From the NCBI RefSeq assembly GCF_040372165.1, contig NZ_BAABWG010000004.1, positions 372,001 to 436,000 on the forward strand: a DNA stretch of 64,000 nt, in the 5' to 3' direction. The notes under the pieces are model-generated. The model was not told the origin of the DNA. It saw only the letters and a list, made by a program, of their open reading frames with translations, and made no database searches. Shown here in pieces: positions 42,058-49,025 of the stretch (within the stretch, counting starts at the first letter, position 1; each line of letters opens with the position of its first letter). The translations under genes were made by a program, and so were the position numbers. This stretch comes from Hydrogenophaga sp040372165. GTDB taxonomy: Bacteria > Pseudomonadota > Gammaproteobacteria > Burkholderiales > Burkholderiaceae_C.

Positions 42058-42073
42058 GCCTAACTGGTCGTAT
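42058..42073 (+). repeat. Left part of an attC site split by an IS element
   Basis: GCCTAAC at 42058-42064 is the left box; the IS110 element begins ~10 bp later. The matching right box (GGTAGAC, about 43665-43671) is on the other side of the IS. Confidence 0.6.
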
Positions 42074-42085
42074 ATGGACTCCCCC

Positions 42086-42365
42086 TCAACAGCAAGGGAC
42101 TGACCGATTGTTGACCTTGGGGTAAAGCACCTGCAGTCGTATATCCGGCATCTGTGGTGGGATCGTCAATGTCCCGTGGCGCCAAAAGAATCTGCGTCAC
42201 CGCATCGCCACACGGTACAAACGGCTGCCTTGTTGGAGCCGGAAGAGTTATCGGCGTAAAGCGGTGTGGGAGGAACCCGGTTGGCCATGGTGGTCGATCA
42301 AACCCGTCGCAAGGTGAGATGGCGTGAAGTGGTTGCTGAGTGGGTGAGGAGCGGAAGATGAAGAA
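42086..42365 (-). ncRNA. Possible guide (seekRNA/bridge RNA) region of the IS element
   Basis: The 280 bp downstream of the transposase gene inside the IS are non-coding and rich in short complementary segments. In IS1111-group elements the guide RNA is made from this position. No boundary can be fixed by eye. Confidence 0.35.
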
Positions 42366-43460
42366 TCAGGCCGGCATGACGAAGCTCTGCCGGTTTTGTT
42401 TTTTGTGGGCGATCCTGGTGGCGGTGGCTGTTTCGTCAAACGGTGCGTGGTCGCGCAGCGTGGCAAAGCAGATGCGGGCCAGCTTGTTGGCCAGGGCACA
42501 GGTGGCCTTGTTGTGGTTGGTGCGGGCCTGCACGTCGAGTGCCCACCGGCGCACCCCGATGAGATCTTTGCCGGCACCCTCGGCCACCTTGGATGCTCTG
42601 AGCACACTGCGCGCACCGTGGGTGAGCAGCATGCGCAAGTAGCGGTCGCCCTTCTTGGAGATGCGGCCGAGGTAGCGGCTGGAGCTGGAGCTGTACTCGC
42701 GCGGCGTCAGGCCGAACCAGCTGGCAAAGTGGCGGGCATCTTGGAAGTGGGTGACATCGCCCGAAGTGGCAGCCACCAGCGCGGTGGCGGTGAGCAGCCC
42801 GATGCCAGGCACAGAGAGCAGCAAGGTGCAGGCAGGGCTTTGGCGGGCGACGGCAGCGAGCTCGCGCTCAAGCTGAGCAATGCGCGCTTCGAGCAGGCGG
42901 ATCTCTTCGAGCAAGAGGGTGCAGGTGTGGCGGATCAAATCAGGTACAGCCGAACGCGGATCGGCCAGCACGCGAGCCAGGGATTCGATGCCGGTGCGGG
43001 CGCCTTGGGAAATGGCTATGCCGAACTCGCGGCAAAAGCCGCGCAAGGCGTTGATGCGGGAGGTGCGGGTGCTCATCCACAGGGAGCGGGTACGGTGAAG
43101 ACCCTGGATGGCTTGCTGCTCGACCGACTTGACGCGCACAGGGCGGATATCGGCCGCGCGGGCGGCTTCGAGCAGGGCAGCGGCATCGGTGGCGTCGGTC
43201 TTGTTGCGGCGAACGTAGGCGCGCACGTACTGGGCGGGCAGCAGACGCACCTCGATGCCCAGGGCATTGAGCCAGCGGGCCCAGTGGTGAGCAGAGCCAC
43301 AGGCTTCCATGACGACCAGGCCGATAGAACGATTGACGAACCAGCGTTCGAATTGGGAACGCGTGAGGCGTTGTGTCTCAATCACGCGCCATTGATCGTC
43401 GGCTGCAGCGATTTGGAAAACGGATTTGGCCAGATCGACGGCCACAGTAGTAGCATGCAT
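42366..43460 (-). CDS. IS110-family transposase
   Basis: A 364-residue DEDD recombinase. The RuvC-like acidic residues are D9 (AVDLAK), E52 (VMEACGSAH), D89 and D92 (KTDATDA). The C-terminal Transposase_20 domain carries LLSVPGIGLLTATALVA and the serine-rich SSSSSRYLG that holds the catalytic Ser. It excises a circle and reinserts it at a guide-RNA-chosen site. The length is near normal and the gene seems intact. Confidence 0.93.
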   Translation of the reverse strand: MHATTVAVDLAKSVFQIAAADDQWRVIETQRLTRSQFERWFVNRSIGLVVMEACGSAHHWARWLNALGIEVRLLPAQYVRAYVRRNKTDATDAAALLEAARAADIRPVRVKSVEQQAIQGLHRTRSLWMSTRTSRINALRGFCREFGIAISQGARTGIESLARVLADPRSAVPDLIRHTCTLLLEEIRLLEARIAQLERELAAVARQSPACTLLLSVPGIGLLTATALVAATSGDVTHFQDARHFASWFGLTPREYSSSSSRYLGRISKKGDRYLRMLLTHGARSVLRASKVAEGAGKDLIGVRRWALDVQARTNHNKATCALANKLARICFATLRDHAPFDETATATRIAHKKQNRQSFVMPA

Positions 43461-43549
43461 ATCGGACTCCTTTCGTTTGATGAAGACCTGATCCCCACGC
43501 CAATGAAGACCAGTGCGCTGTTATGGCGCAAACAAACGGGGGAGTCCAT

Positions 43550-43671
43550 CCCATCACTCAAGCGGAGCGCCAACGGTCGGCTACCAGGCCCGCGAGGCGC
43601 CGCTGGTAATCCTGCGCTTCGCGGGCCTGGCATCCAGCCGTCGTCACCCGCTTAGCTCGAACGGTAGACAT
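43550..43671 (+). repeat. Right part of the split attC
   Basis: Holds a long hairpin AGGCCCGCGA...TCGCGGGCCT and ends with GAACGGTAGAC, the right-box variant also used in the two next attC sites. Confidence 0.5.
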
Positions 43672-43679
43672 CTCTTTCC

Positions 43680-44186
43680 ATGAGCAACAAGCGAGATTTG
43701 CTGATTCACTACGACGAAGAGAACCAAAAGTTCATCTTCTATATGCTCGAAGCTTCAGACACTGCTGCGCTTCGGGCCAAGACATTTGATGGCGTCTGTC
43801 CCGAGGTGGCATTCTTCAAAGAAAGGGCTCCCGATGATGCAGAAAAAACGATGGGAAGCATGGTCTTTGCCGCTCTCGATCACGGTAGCATCAATCGCGT
43901 GAGCATCCGCGATTACAAATCAGAGTCTGAAGTCGCAATGAGAGAGTACGTGACCGAGCTAGAAGTCGCGGCCCAAAACAACGATCCAGAAGCTCAGTAC
44001 AGCCTGTTCATGGAATATCACTCCAGAACAATGCGTAGCGGAAATAGCAGTGATCTTCAGCGCGCGGAAGAGTTGTTGATCGCTTCCGCCAATGCGGGAT
44101 ATGCCCCCGCAAAGAAGGCCCTTGATGATTGGACGCTTCTCAAGGCTGCGGCAGAATGGCGCATTGATCGTGGCCCATCTGTCTAA
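43680..44186 (+). CDS. Cassette protein with Sel1-like helical repeat end
   Basis: A 168-residue soluble protein. The C-terminal ~70 residues resemble a Sel1/TPR-type repeat pair (AAQNNDPEAQYSLFMEYH, then ASANAGYAPAKKALDDW). The N-terminal half is not recognised. Sel1 repeats mediate protein contacts. It starts right after the right half of the split attC and ends in attC 3. Confidence 0.7.
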   Translation: MSNKRDLLIHYDEENQKFIFYMLEASDTAALRAKTFDGVCPEVAFFKERAPDDAEKTMGSMVFAALDHGSINRVSIRDYKSESEVAMREYVTELEVAAQNNDPEAQYSLFMEYHSRTMRSGNSSDLQRAEELLIASANAGYAPAKKALDDWTLLKAAAEWRIDRGPSV

Positions 44187-44243
44187 CACAATAGTCGAGC
44201 GGGGCAGCCACACGCTGCGCTTGTGGTTACCTCCACGGTAGAC
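44181..44243 (+). repeat. attC site 3
   Basis: GTCTAAC (44181-44187) to GGTAGAC (44237-44243), 63 bp, overlapping the stop codon of the previous gene. Confidence 0.75.
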
Positions 44244-44248
44244 ATTTC

Positions 44249-44716
44249 ATGCAGCAGCCTTTCTCCCTTGCACGTTCGGTTTACCGTTGGTCTGCATTTC
44301 TTGCGTTACCGGGTGGCCTGTGGGCGGCGTTCGAGATGTACGGGCTCACCTTGCGTGGGCCACAGATGCTGTTCTTTTCCGCCACTCATACGATGCCGCC
44401 ATTGGTATTCGCGGTCTTCCTGTCCATTCCTATGGGCTTTGTATGGTTGGTTCAGTCGGTCATGGCTCTCGTCTACTCAGCATACCGAGCGCGTCTTGCA
44501 ATTCCTCAGCGGTCACTTTTGATCTTCGTGGTCGCCATAATTTCGCACACTGTATTGCTCGCTGGGTACGAGTTTTGGTCAGGCAGCGCTTCATCGCAGG
44601 TCCCGATGTGTATTCTGGGTCTCATACTTGCTGGGCTTGCGGTACGTGAGGCGTGGCGCCAGCTCAGGTCGCCAATCCCTACGTACGAGGCGCCGATTGG
44701 TGAGTTCAATGCCTAA
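44249..44716 (+). CDS. Cassette membrane protein
   Basis: A 155-residue protein with about four membrane helices (FLALPGGLWAAFEMYG, FAVFLSIPMGFVWLVQSVMA, LLIFVVAIISHTVLLAGYEF and MCILGLILAGLAVREAW). No family recognised. It starts 6 bp after attC 3 and ends in attC 4. Confidence 0.65.
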   Translation: MQQPFSLARSVYRWSAFLALPGGLWAAFEMYGLTLRGPQMLFFSATHTMPPLVFAVFLSIPMGFVWLVQSVMALVYSAYRARLAIPQRSLLIFVVAIISHTVLLAGYEFWSGSASSQVPMCILGLILAGLAVREAWRQLRSPIPTYEAPIGEFNA

Positions 44717-44770
44717 CAAATCAGCCCAGCACGGACGGCTTACTGCCTCCGCTGGACGTAATCGGTAGAC
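44711..44770 (+). repeat. attC site 4
   Basis: GCCTAAC (44711-44717) to GGTAGAC (44764-44770), 60 bp, with the inner core ATCAGCCCAGCACGGACGG shared with other sites of the array. Confidence 0.82.
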
Positions 44771-44773
44771 CGC

Positions 44774-45013
44774 ATGATGTGGTGGCTTCACGCATTGGGA
44801 CTTTTGAGTTCACTGGTGTTCGGAGCGACGTACGCATCGGGACCGGATGCGGCGTCTGTGCCGGGCTGGCAGATTGCGCTGGCTTTTCTCGGTGGCGCGA
44901 TAGCTCCTTACGTCGTTGCCTTCGGTTGGGTCATCCTGGTGGCGCCCCCCGATGTTCGCGAGATGTTTCGCCAGTGGCGCGAGCGGCGCGCCGCTGGTCG
45001 CGGCAAGGAGTAG
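44774..45013 (+). CDS. Small cassette membrane protein
   Basis: A 79-residue protein with two membrane helices (WLHALGLLSSLVFGATYASG and AFLGGAIAPYVVAFGWVILV) and a basic C-terminal tail (FRQWRERRAAGRGKE). First of two genes in one cassette. Not recognised. Confidence 0.6.
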   Translation: MMWWLHALGLLSSLVFGATYASGPDAASVPGWQIALAFLGGAIAPYVVAFGWVILVAPPDVREMFRQWRERRAAGRGKE

Positions 45014-45020
45014 AGAATTG

Positions 45021-45395
45021 GTGAATGTAGTGAAAGTAGAGAGTGCCCGTGGCGGTGGTCTGCGGTCTAGCCAGTTTGCCCTCATGCCGCAATACGCCTG
45101 GTCATGCCTCGCATGTGGGTCGACCAACGAAGCAACGTTATCGTCATGCGCTGTGTGTGGTTGCCCATCGCGGTGCACGATGCGTGAAGTTGAGCGTTGT
45201 CGTGCAAGCCACCTGGCAACGGGGGCGGCCGTTGGTCCGTCCGCCGGGCTTCTGCGCGAAAGCACCAGTGCCGCGCGCATGCAAGTTTTGCTTGGCGTCA
45301 TGGGCCTGATTCTGGGCGCTGTTCCTTTTGCTCGCCCTCTCTTTATGTGGTTGACGGAAAATTTCAATGCCAATATCGAGTCAAATGAGAGCTAA
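45021..45395 (+). CDS. Cassette protein with RanBP2-type zinc finger and membrane helix
   Basis: A 124-residue protein, GTG start at 45021 with AAGGAG at 45005-45010. It has a zinc finger WSCLACGSTNEATLSSCAVC followed by G (W-x-C-x2-C...C-x2-C), the RanBP2 pattern, and one or two C-terminal membrane helices (LLGVMGLILGAVPFARPLFM). It follows the previous gene without an attC, so the two share a cassette and may act together. Confidence 0.6.
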   Translation: MNVVKVESARGGGLRSSQFALMPQYAWSCLACGSTNEATLSSCAVCGCPSRCTMREVERCRASHLATGAAVGPSAGLLRESTSAARMQVLLGVMGLILGAVPFARPLFMWLTENFNANIESNES

Positions 45396-45449
45396 CAAAT
45401 CGGCCCAGAACGGACGGCTTTCGACCTTCGCTGGCTCCAGTCGTTAGGC
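45390..45449 (+). repeat. attC site 5
   Basis: AGCTAAC (45390-45396) to GTTAGGC (45443-45449), 60 bp, with inner core ATCGGCCCAGAACGGACGG. Confidence 0.82.
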
Positions 45450-45451
45450 GT

Positions 45452-45742
45452 ATGGACATGGCAAGGACTTCTGCAGTCTCGAAGCCAGTCTTGCTGACCG
45501 CAGTCGGCTATGGAGTCTGGTTTGCTTTTAATTTGGCGATAGCAATTGCGGGGTTCGGCGATGGAGGCGTGAGTTCTCATCTTTCGTTGCTGTTCACTGG
45601 CTTCCCGGCCGCGCTCGCTTCCTTGGCGTTGCAACACGCGAGCGTAGCCGCCGTCGTGGTGGCAGGTATTCTTGGTCTTTTTCAATGGGTTGTCGTGGCC
45701 TGGCTTTTCGCTTTGAGCAAAGTTGGTGCTCGTGGCGCCTAA
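45452..45742 (+). CDS. Cassette membrane protein
   Basis: A 96-residue protein with about three membrane helices (YGVWFAFNLAIAIAGFG, FTGFPAALASLALQHASVAA and VAGILGLFQWVVVAWLFAL). Not recognised. Starts 3 bp after attC 5. Confidence 0.6.
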   Translation: MDMARTSAVSKPVLLTAVGYGVWFAFNLAIAIAGFGDGGVSSHLSLLFTGFPAALASLALQHASVAAVVVAGILGLFQWVVVAWLFALSKVGARGA

Positions 45743-45830
45743 AAAGCTGGTCAACCGCACACTTAAATCGGTGCGCGAATTGAGTGGTGTTCGCAGGCGC
45801 TCCGGTGCCGGTCACTTTTGATGTTAGAGC
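45737..45830 (+). repeat. attC site 6 (degenerate)
   Basis: GCCTAAA at 45737 to GTTAGAGC ending 45830; both boxes differ from consensus by one or two bases. Confidence 0.5.
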
Positions 45831-45833
45831 TAA

Positions 45834-46223
45834 ATGAAAAGTGTGCTCCTTGGAATGCTTGGCGCAGTCGTGGCCCTCGTGGCAGCAGCGATGGTCTATC
45901 CACAGTACAGTGACTATAGGGCCCGTGCACAAACCGATAGCTGGCTATTTACGGTGGAGGAAGTCCAGCGCAAGGTTGAGACAAACGCCGAGCGTAAGAG
46001 ATCCCTAGTAGGCGCTGGCACTGGAGTGGAACGCCCAAAATTCCTTCCATCCATCGCCCCCGAATATTTCAGGGTTACGAATGACGGAATCATCTTTGTG
46101 AAGGGTGGCCGCGATGGACAGCTCGTCGTCCTTATGCCAAGTCTCTCGGGATCAAAAATCACTTGGGCCTGCATTGGTGGGTCATTGAGGACCATGCCAT
46201 CGAGGTGCCAGAATGTGCCCTAA
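45834..46223 (+). CDS. Cassette protein with pilin-like N-terminus
   Basis: A 129-residue protein. The N-terminal helix MLGAVVALVAAAMVYPQYSD is like the post-cleavage helix of type IV pilins (MVYPQYSDYRARAQ), but the leader and the G-F-T cleavage site are not standard. The C-terminus has a Cys pair (WACIGG and SRCQNVP), as in the pilin D-region. It could be a minor pilin or pseudopilin on a cassette. Confidence 0.6.
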   Translation: MKSVLLGMLGAVVALVAAAMVYPQYSDYRARAQTDSWLFTVEEVQRKVETNAERKRSLVGAGTGVERPKFLPSIAPEYFRVTNDGIIFVKGGRDGQLVVLMPSLSGSKITWACIGGSLRTMPSRCQNVP

Positions 46224-46295
46224 CCCCCTTATCGGGCGGTGGAACAAAGCGACCTTTGGCCACTATGTTCCGCGGCTCTTGTCAACCGATAAACC
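46217..46295 (+). repeat. attC site 7 (degenerate)
   Basis: GCCCTAAC at 46217-46224 to CCGATAAACC ending 46295, with inner complementarity (CGGGCGGTGGAAC / GTTCCGCGGC). Confidence 0.45.
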
Positions 46296-46298
46296 TCA

Positions 46299-46592
46299 AT
46301 GAAGTTCCTTGCACCTTGGTACGAGACCAAAGACGAGGCTCTGGTCGCTGAACTGCATAGGGAACTGCCGGAGGGGCATGTCTTGCACGGAAAGCCGGTC
46401 AAAGCAATGGGCCGTAGGGAAGATAGAGACCAGGCGCTGTTTGCGCTGCAAGATGGAACCGGGCGACTCGCCGTTGTGCATTTGACATTCCAGGTAGAAA
46501 CTGATGTCAGCTGGCCTCGATTTTCAATGTTTGGAAGCGAAGCTGAGTGGATTGAAAGGATGGAGGTTGATCATGGCGAGTTCGAGGCTTAG
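46299..46592 (+). CDS. Small soluble cassette protein
   Basis: A 97-residue acidic protein (WYETKDEALVAELHRELPEG; later QDGTGRLAVVHLTFQ). No signal or membrane segment. The pattern of an aspartate-rich strand pair resembles small immunity-type proteins, but I do not assign a family. Confidence 0.6.
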   Translation: MKFLAPWYETKDEALVAELHRELPEGHVLHGKPVKAMGRREDRDQALFALQDGTGRLAVVHLTFQVETDVSWPRFSMFGSEAEWIERMEVDHGEFEA

Positions 46593-46640
46593 CTTATCGG
46601 CCCAGAACGGACGGGCTACGGTCTCCGCAGGCCTCATTCG
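46586..46640 (+). repeat. attC site 8 (degenerate)
   Basis: Starts GGCTTAGC near 46586 and contains ATCGGCCCAGAACGGACGGG, the shared array core; the right box is poorly kept. Confidence 0.45.
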
Positions 46641-46642
46641 CT

Positions 46643-46930
46643 ATGTTTTGGGAAATCTCACGCGATGTCTTTGAAAGACTGATCGTGGGAAGCAAGTTCG
46701 CCTGCGATTGTGGTCATACTGTCTGTACGAACAGCTTTGAAGGCCACGGAATTTTTCGCCTTATATCGGACAACGAAATTGATGCCCTTAGCGACCCGAT
46801 CAGCGTCCGAGAAGTCACCGAACTCTGGAGTCGATCCCCAGAGATGATTCGGTGCAAAGGGTGTGGTTGCTTATACCAGTGGGACGGCATCAGCCAAGAA
46901 TATGTTCAATACAAACGAGTGTCTTCATAA
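46643..46930 (+). CDS. Small cassette protein with zinc-ribbon cysteines
   Basis: A 95-residue protein with two Cys pairs: CDCGHTVC near residue 20 and CKGCGCLYQW near residue 71, a zinc-ribbon layout. The middle is acidic (DNEIDALSDPISVREVTELW). Function unknown. Confidence 0.6.
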   Translation: MFWEISRDVFERLIVGSKFACDCGHTVCTNSFEGHGIFRLISDNEIDALSDPISVREVTELWSRSPEMIRCKGCGCLYQWDGISQEYVQYKRVSS

Positions 46931-47008
46931 AGATAACTGGTCCGCCCAGTCGGGCGAGCGACATCGGGTTGTGGCTTCTCAGCGTGTGCTGCTTGCCGCT
47001 CTAAGCCA
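46930..47008 (+). repeat. attC site 9 (degenerate)
   Basis: AGATAAC at 46931-46937, inner GTCCGCCCAGTCGGGCGAGC, and an end near CTCTAAGCC; boxes are weak. Confidence 0.35.
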
Positions 47009-47023
47009 ATGCAGGGCGTCACC

Positions 47024-47482
47024 ATGAAGAAGCGCTGGGTTTCGCTCATCGCCGTGGGGTCACTGGCACTGGGAGTTGGTGGGGCCACGTGGTTCTGGAA
47101 TCACTTTTATTCCCAGTTCATCCATTTCTCCTTTGTCACTCGCACTGAGGCTGACATCATCACAAGGGTAGCGGTCTTGGAGCACATTCGCGCCGGACAG
47201 ATAGCTGATGCAACAGCGCTTCTTGAATCGCAGCTGGACGGAGACCTTATAGGTGCCGGTGCGCTTGCGCGAGATGGCACAAAATTCAAAGCCAAAACGG
47301 GTCGTGCTGTAGCCCTTGAGGCTAGGGCGCGGGCAGAGTCGGGCTATAGGCCCATCGGCAGTGATGTGAACAACGCAGTCCAAGAAGCACTCCGTTTGGT
47401 GCCCGCAGCTGTCGCGGATGCCACCGTCCAACCCGTCGCTCCTGAGGGACGCTCCGCCGGCAAGAAGGCTTCGGGTTCCTGA
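47024..47482 (+). CDS. Cassette protein with N-terminal membrane anchor
   Basis: A 152-residue protein. One N-terminal helix (WVSLIAVGSLALGVGGATWF) follows MKKR, so it is exported or anchored; the rest is a helical periplasmic domain ending in an Ala/Pro-rich tail. No family recognised. The ATG at 47024 is the better start; an ATG at 47009 adds five residues. First of two genes in one cassette. Confidence 0.6.
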   Translation: MKKRWVSLIAVGSLALGVGGATWFWNHFYSQFIHFSFVTRTEADIITRVAVLEHIRAGQIADATALLESQLDGDLIGAGALARDGTKFKAKTGRAVALEARARAESGYRPIGSDVNNAVQEALRLVPAAVADATVQPVAPEGRSAGKKASGS

Positions 47483-47503
47483 GCTAGCACCCTAGAGTTA
47501 TCA

Positions 47504-47749
47504 ATGAACAAACGCGAAAGTAAGGAAACCGAAGCAGCTTTGCGTGACTTTTCGGTTTTGATCCAGCGGCGGATCAAGGAAGACCTCAACTTCTGGAAGC
47601 ACCGAAATCCCGCGGAGGCGAAAGGCCGGGAAATGGCCTATCGTTCCTGCTTGTTTGAGCTAAACGAGGCGCTCTCCAATCATGGTTTGACCATGGGCGA
47701 TATGGGGCTGGGCGGGTATGAGGTCCCTGACACTGATGTACTTGAGTAA
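47504..47749 (+). CDS. Small soluble cassette protein
   Basis: An 81-residue charged helical protein (KETEAALRDFSVLIQRRIKE). It follows the anchored protein after 21 bp without a visible attC, so both are likely one cassette. Not recognised. Confidence 0.55.
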   Translation: MNKRESKETEAALRDFSVLIQRRIKEDLNFWKHRNPAEAKGREMAYRSCLFELNEALSNHGLTMGDMGLGGYEVPDTDVLE

Positions 47750-47793
47750 TTCCAACAATTCGGCCCGATGCGGCCGGCCTCCATCGTTGAAGC
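47750..47793 (+). repeat. attC site 11 (short)
   Basis: TCCAACAATTCGGCCC... to CATCGTTGAAGC ending 47793, 44 bp, with core TTCGGCCCGATGCGGCCGG like the other sites. Confidence 0.55.
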
Positions 47794-47797
47794 GCTG

Positions 47798-48010
47798 ATG
47801 TTCAATCTGATTGAAAACTTGCTCGACTTGTTGCAAGTGCTCGGTGTATCGAAGTGGGCCTGGTTGGGATTGGTTTTGGGCGCTGGCGCAGCTTTTCTTT
47901 GCTGGCATCTCCTCAGTGAGGCGTCAGCGCGTGGCGTCTTCAGTGCGTTGGCATTTGCGGTCCCCTTTGCCCTATGTGTATGGCAAGAACTCCGCGATGA
48001 CGAACCGTAG
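47798..48010 (+). CDS. Small cassette membrane protein
   Basis: A 70-residue protein starting MFNLIENLLDLLQVLG with two membrane helices (WAWLGLVLGAGAAFLCWHLL and FSALAFAVPFALCVWQEL). The ATG at 47798 follows the attC right box; an in-frame ATG at 47768 lies inside the attC and is less likely. Confidence 0.55.
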   Translation: MFNLIENLLDLLQVLGVSKWAWLGLVLGAGAAFLCWHLLSEASARGVFSALAFAVPFALCVWQELRDDEP

Positions 48011-48045
48011 TAAAAAGGTAGCTTGTGCGTTGTGCGACATCGCGC

Positions 48046-48087
48046 TTTCAACAATCGACCCAGAGCGGTCGGTCTTCATCGTTAGGC
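48046..48087 (+). repeat. attC site 12 (short)
   Basis: TTTCAAC (48046-48052) to GTTAGGC (48081-48087), with core ATCGACCCAGAGCGGTCGG. Confidence 0.6.
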
Positions 48088-48100
48088 ATCAAGGAAAGTC

Positions 48101-48472
48101 ATGCACTGTTTCAACCATCCAGATCGAGTGGCAATCGGCTCTTGCAAGGGCTGTTGTAAGGGTCTTTGCGGTGAGTGCGCGGCAGATATGGGCCATGGCC
48201 TTGCTTGCAAGGACAAGCATGAAGGCATGGTAGAGGCCTATAACGCCATAGTGACTCGAAACGCCAAGGTCTACTCTGAGGCACAGAAGGGAGGTAGCTT
48301 GATCTTGCCCGCTTTCTTCGCATTCATGGGGGTCATGCTGATCGGTACAGCGCTTTTCTCGGGTCGCAGCGTGAACAGCTCCGGGGTTTTGATGGGTGCC
48401 GGTTTCATTGTCTTCGGCATCATCTTCCTGCTGTACAACCGCAGGGTGTTCGGCTCACGCAACAATGCCTGA
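48101..48472 (+). CDS. Cassette protein with B-box-like zinc finger and membrane helices
   Basis: A 123-residue protein. The N-terminal Cys/His cluster CFNHPDRVAIGSCKGCCKGL, then CGECAADM and CKDKH, follows the B-box zinc-finger plan. Two membrane helices follow (ILPAFFAFMGVMLIGTALF and GVLMGAGFIVFGIIFLLYN). B-box plus membrane proteins of this size occur in many bacteria; their function is not established. Confidence 0.65.
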   Translation: MHCFNHPDRVAIGSCKGCCKGLCGECAADMGHGLACKDKHEGMVEAYNAIVTRNAKVYSEAQKGGSLILPAFFAFMGVMLIGTALFSGRSVNSSGVLMGAGFIVFGIIFLLYNRRVFGSRNNA

Positions 48473-48553
48473 TCTGTTGCTCAAGTTCGCTCCGGCAGCC
48501 AAGACTGTCTGCGCGGGACGACCACTTCGGGTCCGCCCGTTGTCAAAGCGGTC

Positions 48554-48934
48554 ATGAAGCAAGTCAAGATTCTTGTCGGAGTGGTTGCAGCCGTCCAGCT
48601 GGGCGTGTCGTTGGCGCAAACGTATCTGCCACAGCCTTTGCCCGGCAATGAGGGCCGTGTGGTCATTGGCACTTGGAAACTCATTGAGCCGGACATCGCT
48701 TGCACTCGCAGCATTGAGCGGCTCCATGAAAATTACTATATGGTCGCTCGATGCTCTGAGGGCGCTGGAGTTGATGGTACGAAGGGGCTTCCCATCGAGA
48801 AGATCTCTGAGCGTATCTACCAAAGCCAGGCCGGCGTGACGTACGAGATCCAAACCGACGGTATGCTCTTCGTGGTCAAGAAGGGAAGTGTTGACATGCG
48901 GGGAACGCCGCAGGCAGAACTTTGGCCGCAATGA
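48554..48934 (+). CDS. Small exported cassette protein
   Basis: A 126-residue protein with an N-terminal signal peptide (KILVGVVAAVQLGVSLAQ). The mature part has two Cys (IACTRS and VARCSEG) likely to form a disulphide. Not recognised. The flanking attC-like sequences (48470-48550 and ~48943-48990) are weak, so it may mark the edge of the array. Confidence 0.6.
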   Translation: MKQVKILVGVVAAVQLGVSLAQTYLPQPLPGNEGRVVIGTWKLIEPDIACTRSIERLHENYYMVARCSEGAGVDGTKGLPIEKISERIYQSQAGVTYEIQTDGMLFVVKKGSVDMRGTPQAELWPQ

Positions 48935-49025
48935 CACCAGATCAACCGCAGCTCATGTGGCCTACAGCCTCTGCCGGCCATATTTCTTGTATGTGCTCCG
49001 AGCCTGGAACGAGCAACTTCTCCCT

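Larger units (their letters stand above)
42074..43549 (-). mobile_element. IS110-family element, IS1111 group, inserted in attC
   Basis: Perfect 12-bp subterminal inverted repeats ATGGACTCCCCC (42074-42085) and GGGGGAGTCCAT (43538-43549) bound a single transposase gene. Sub-terminal repeats are typical of the IS1111 group. The real ends lie a few bp outside. The element splits a cassette attC, which is the known habit of the IS1111-attC subgroup. Confidence 0.82.
40880..48990 (+). other. Integron-type gene-cassette array without integrase (CALIN)
   Basis: About twelve short cassettes in one orientation, each with one or two small genes and little space, separated by sites of 40-95 bp that begin with RYYYAAC-like and end with GTTRRRY-like boxes. 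The clearest sites are 41285-41362, 44181-44243, 44711-44770, 45390-45449 and 48046-48087; several share a core near ATCGGCCCAGAACGGACGG. Nothing like an integron integrase is present in the window. The right edge is uncertain because the last sites are degenerate. Confidence 0.8.

Noticed and set aside
39850..49000. Integron integrase gene (intI)
   Set aside because: No tyrosine recombinase frame on either strand; the only recombinase is the IS110 transposase.
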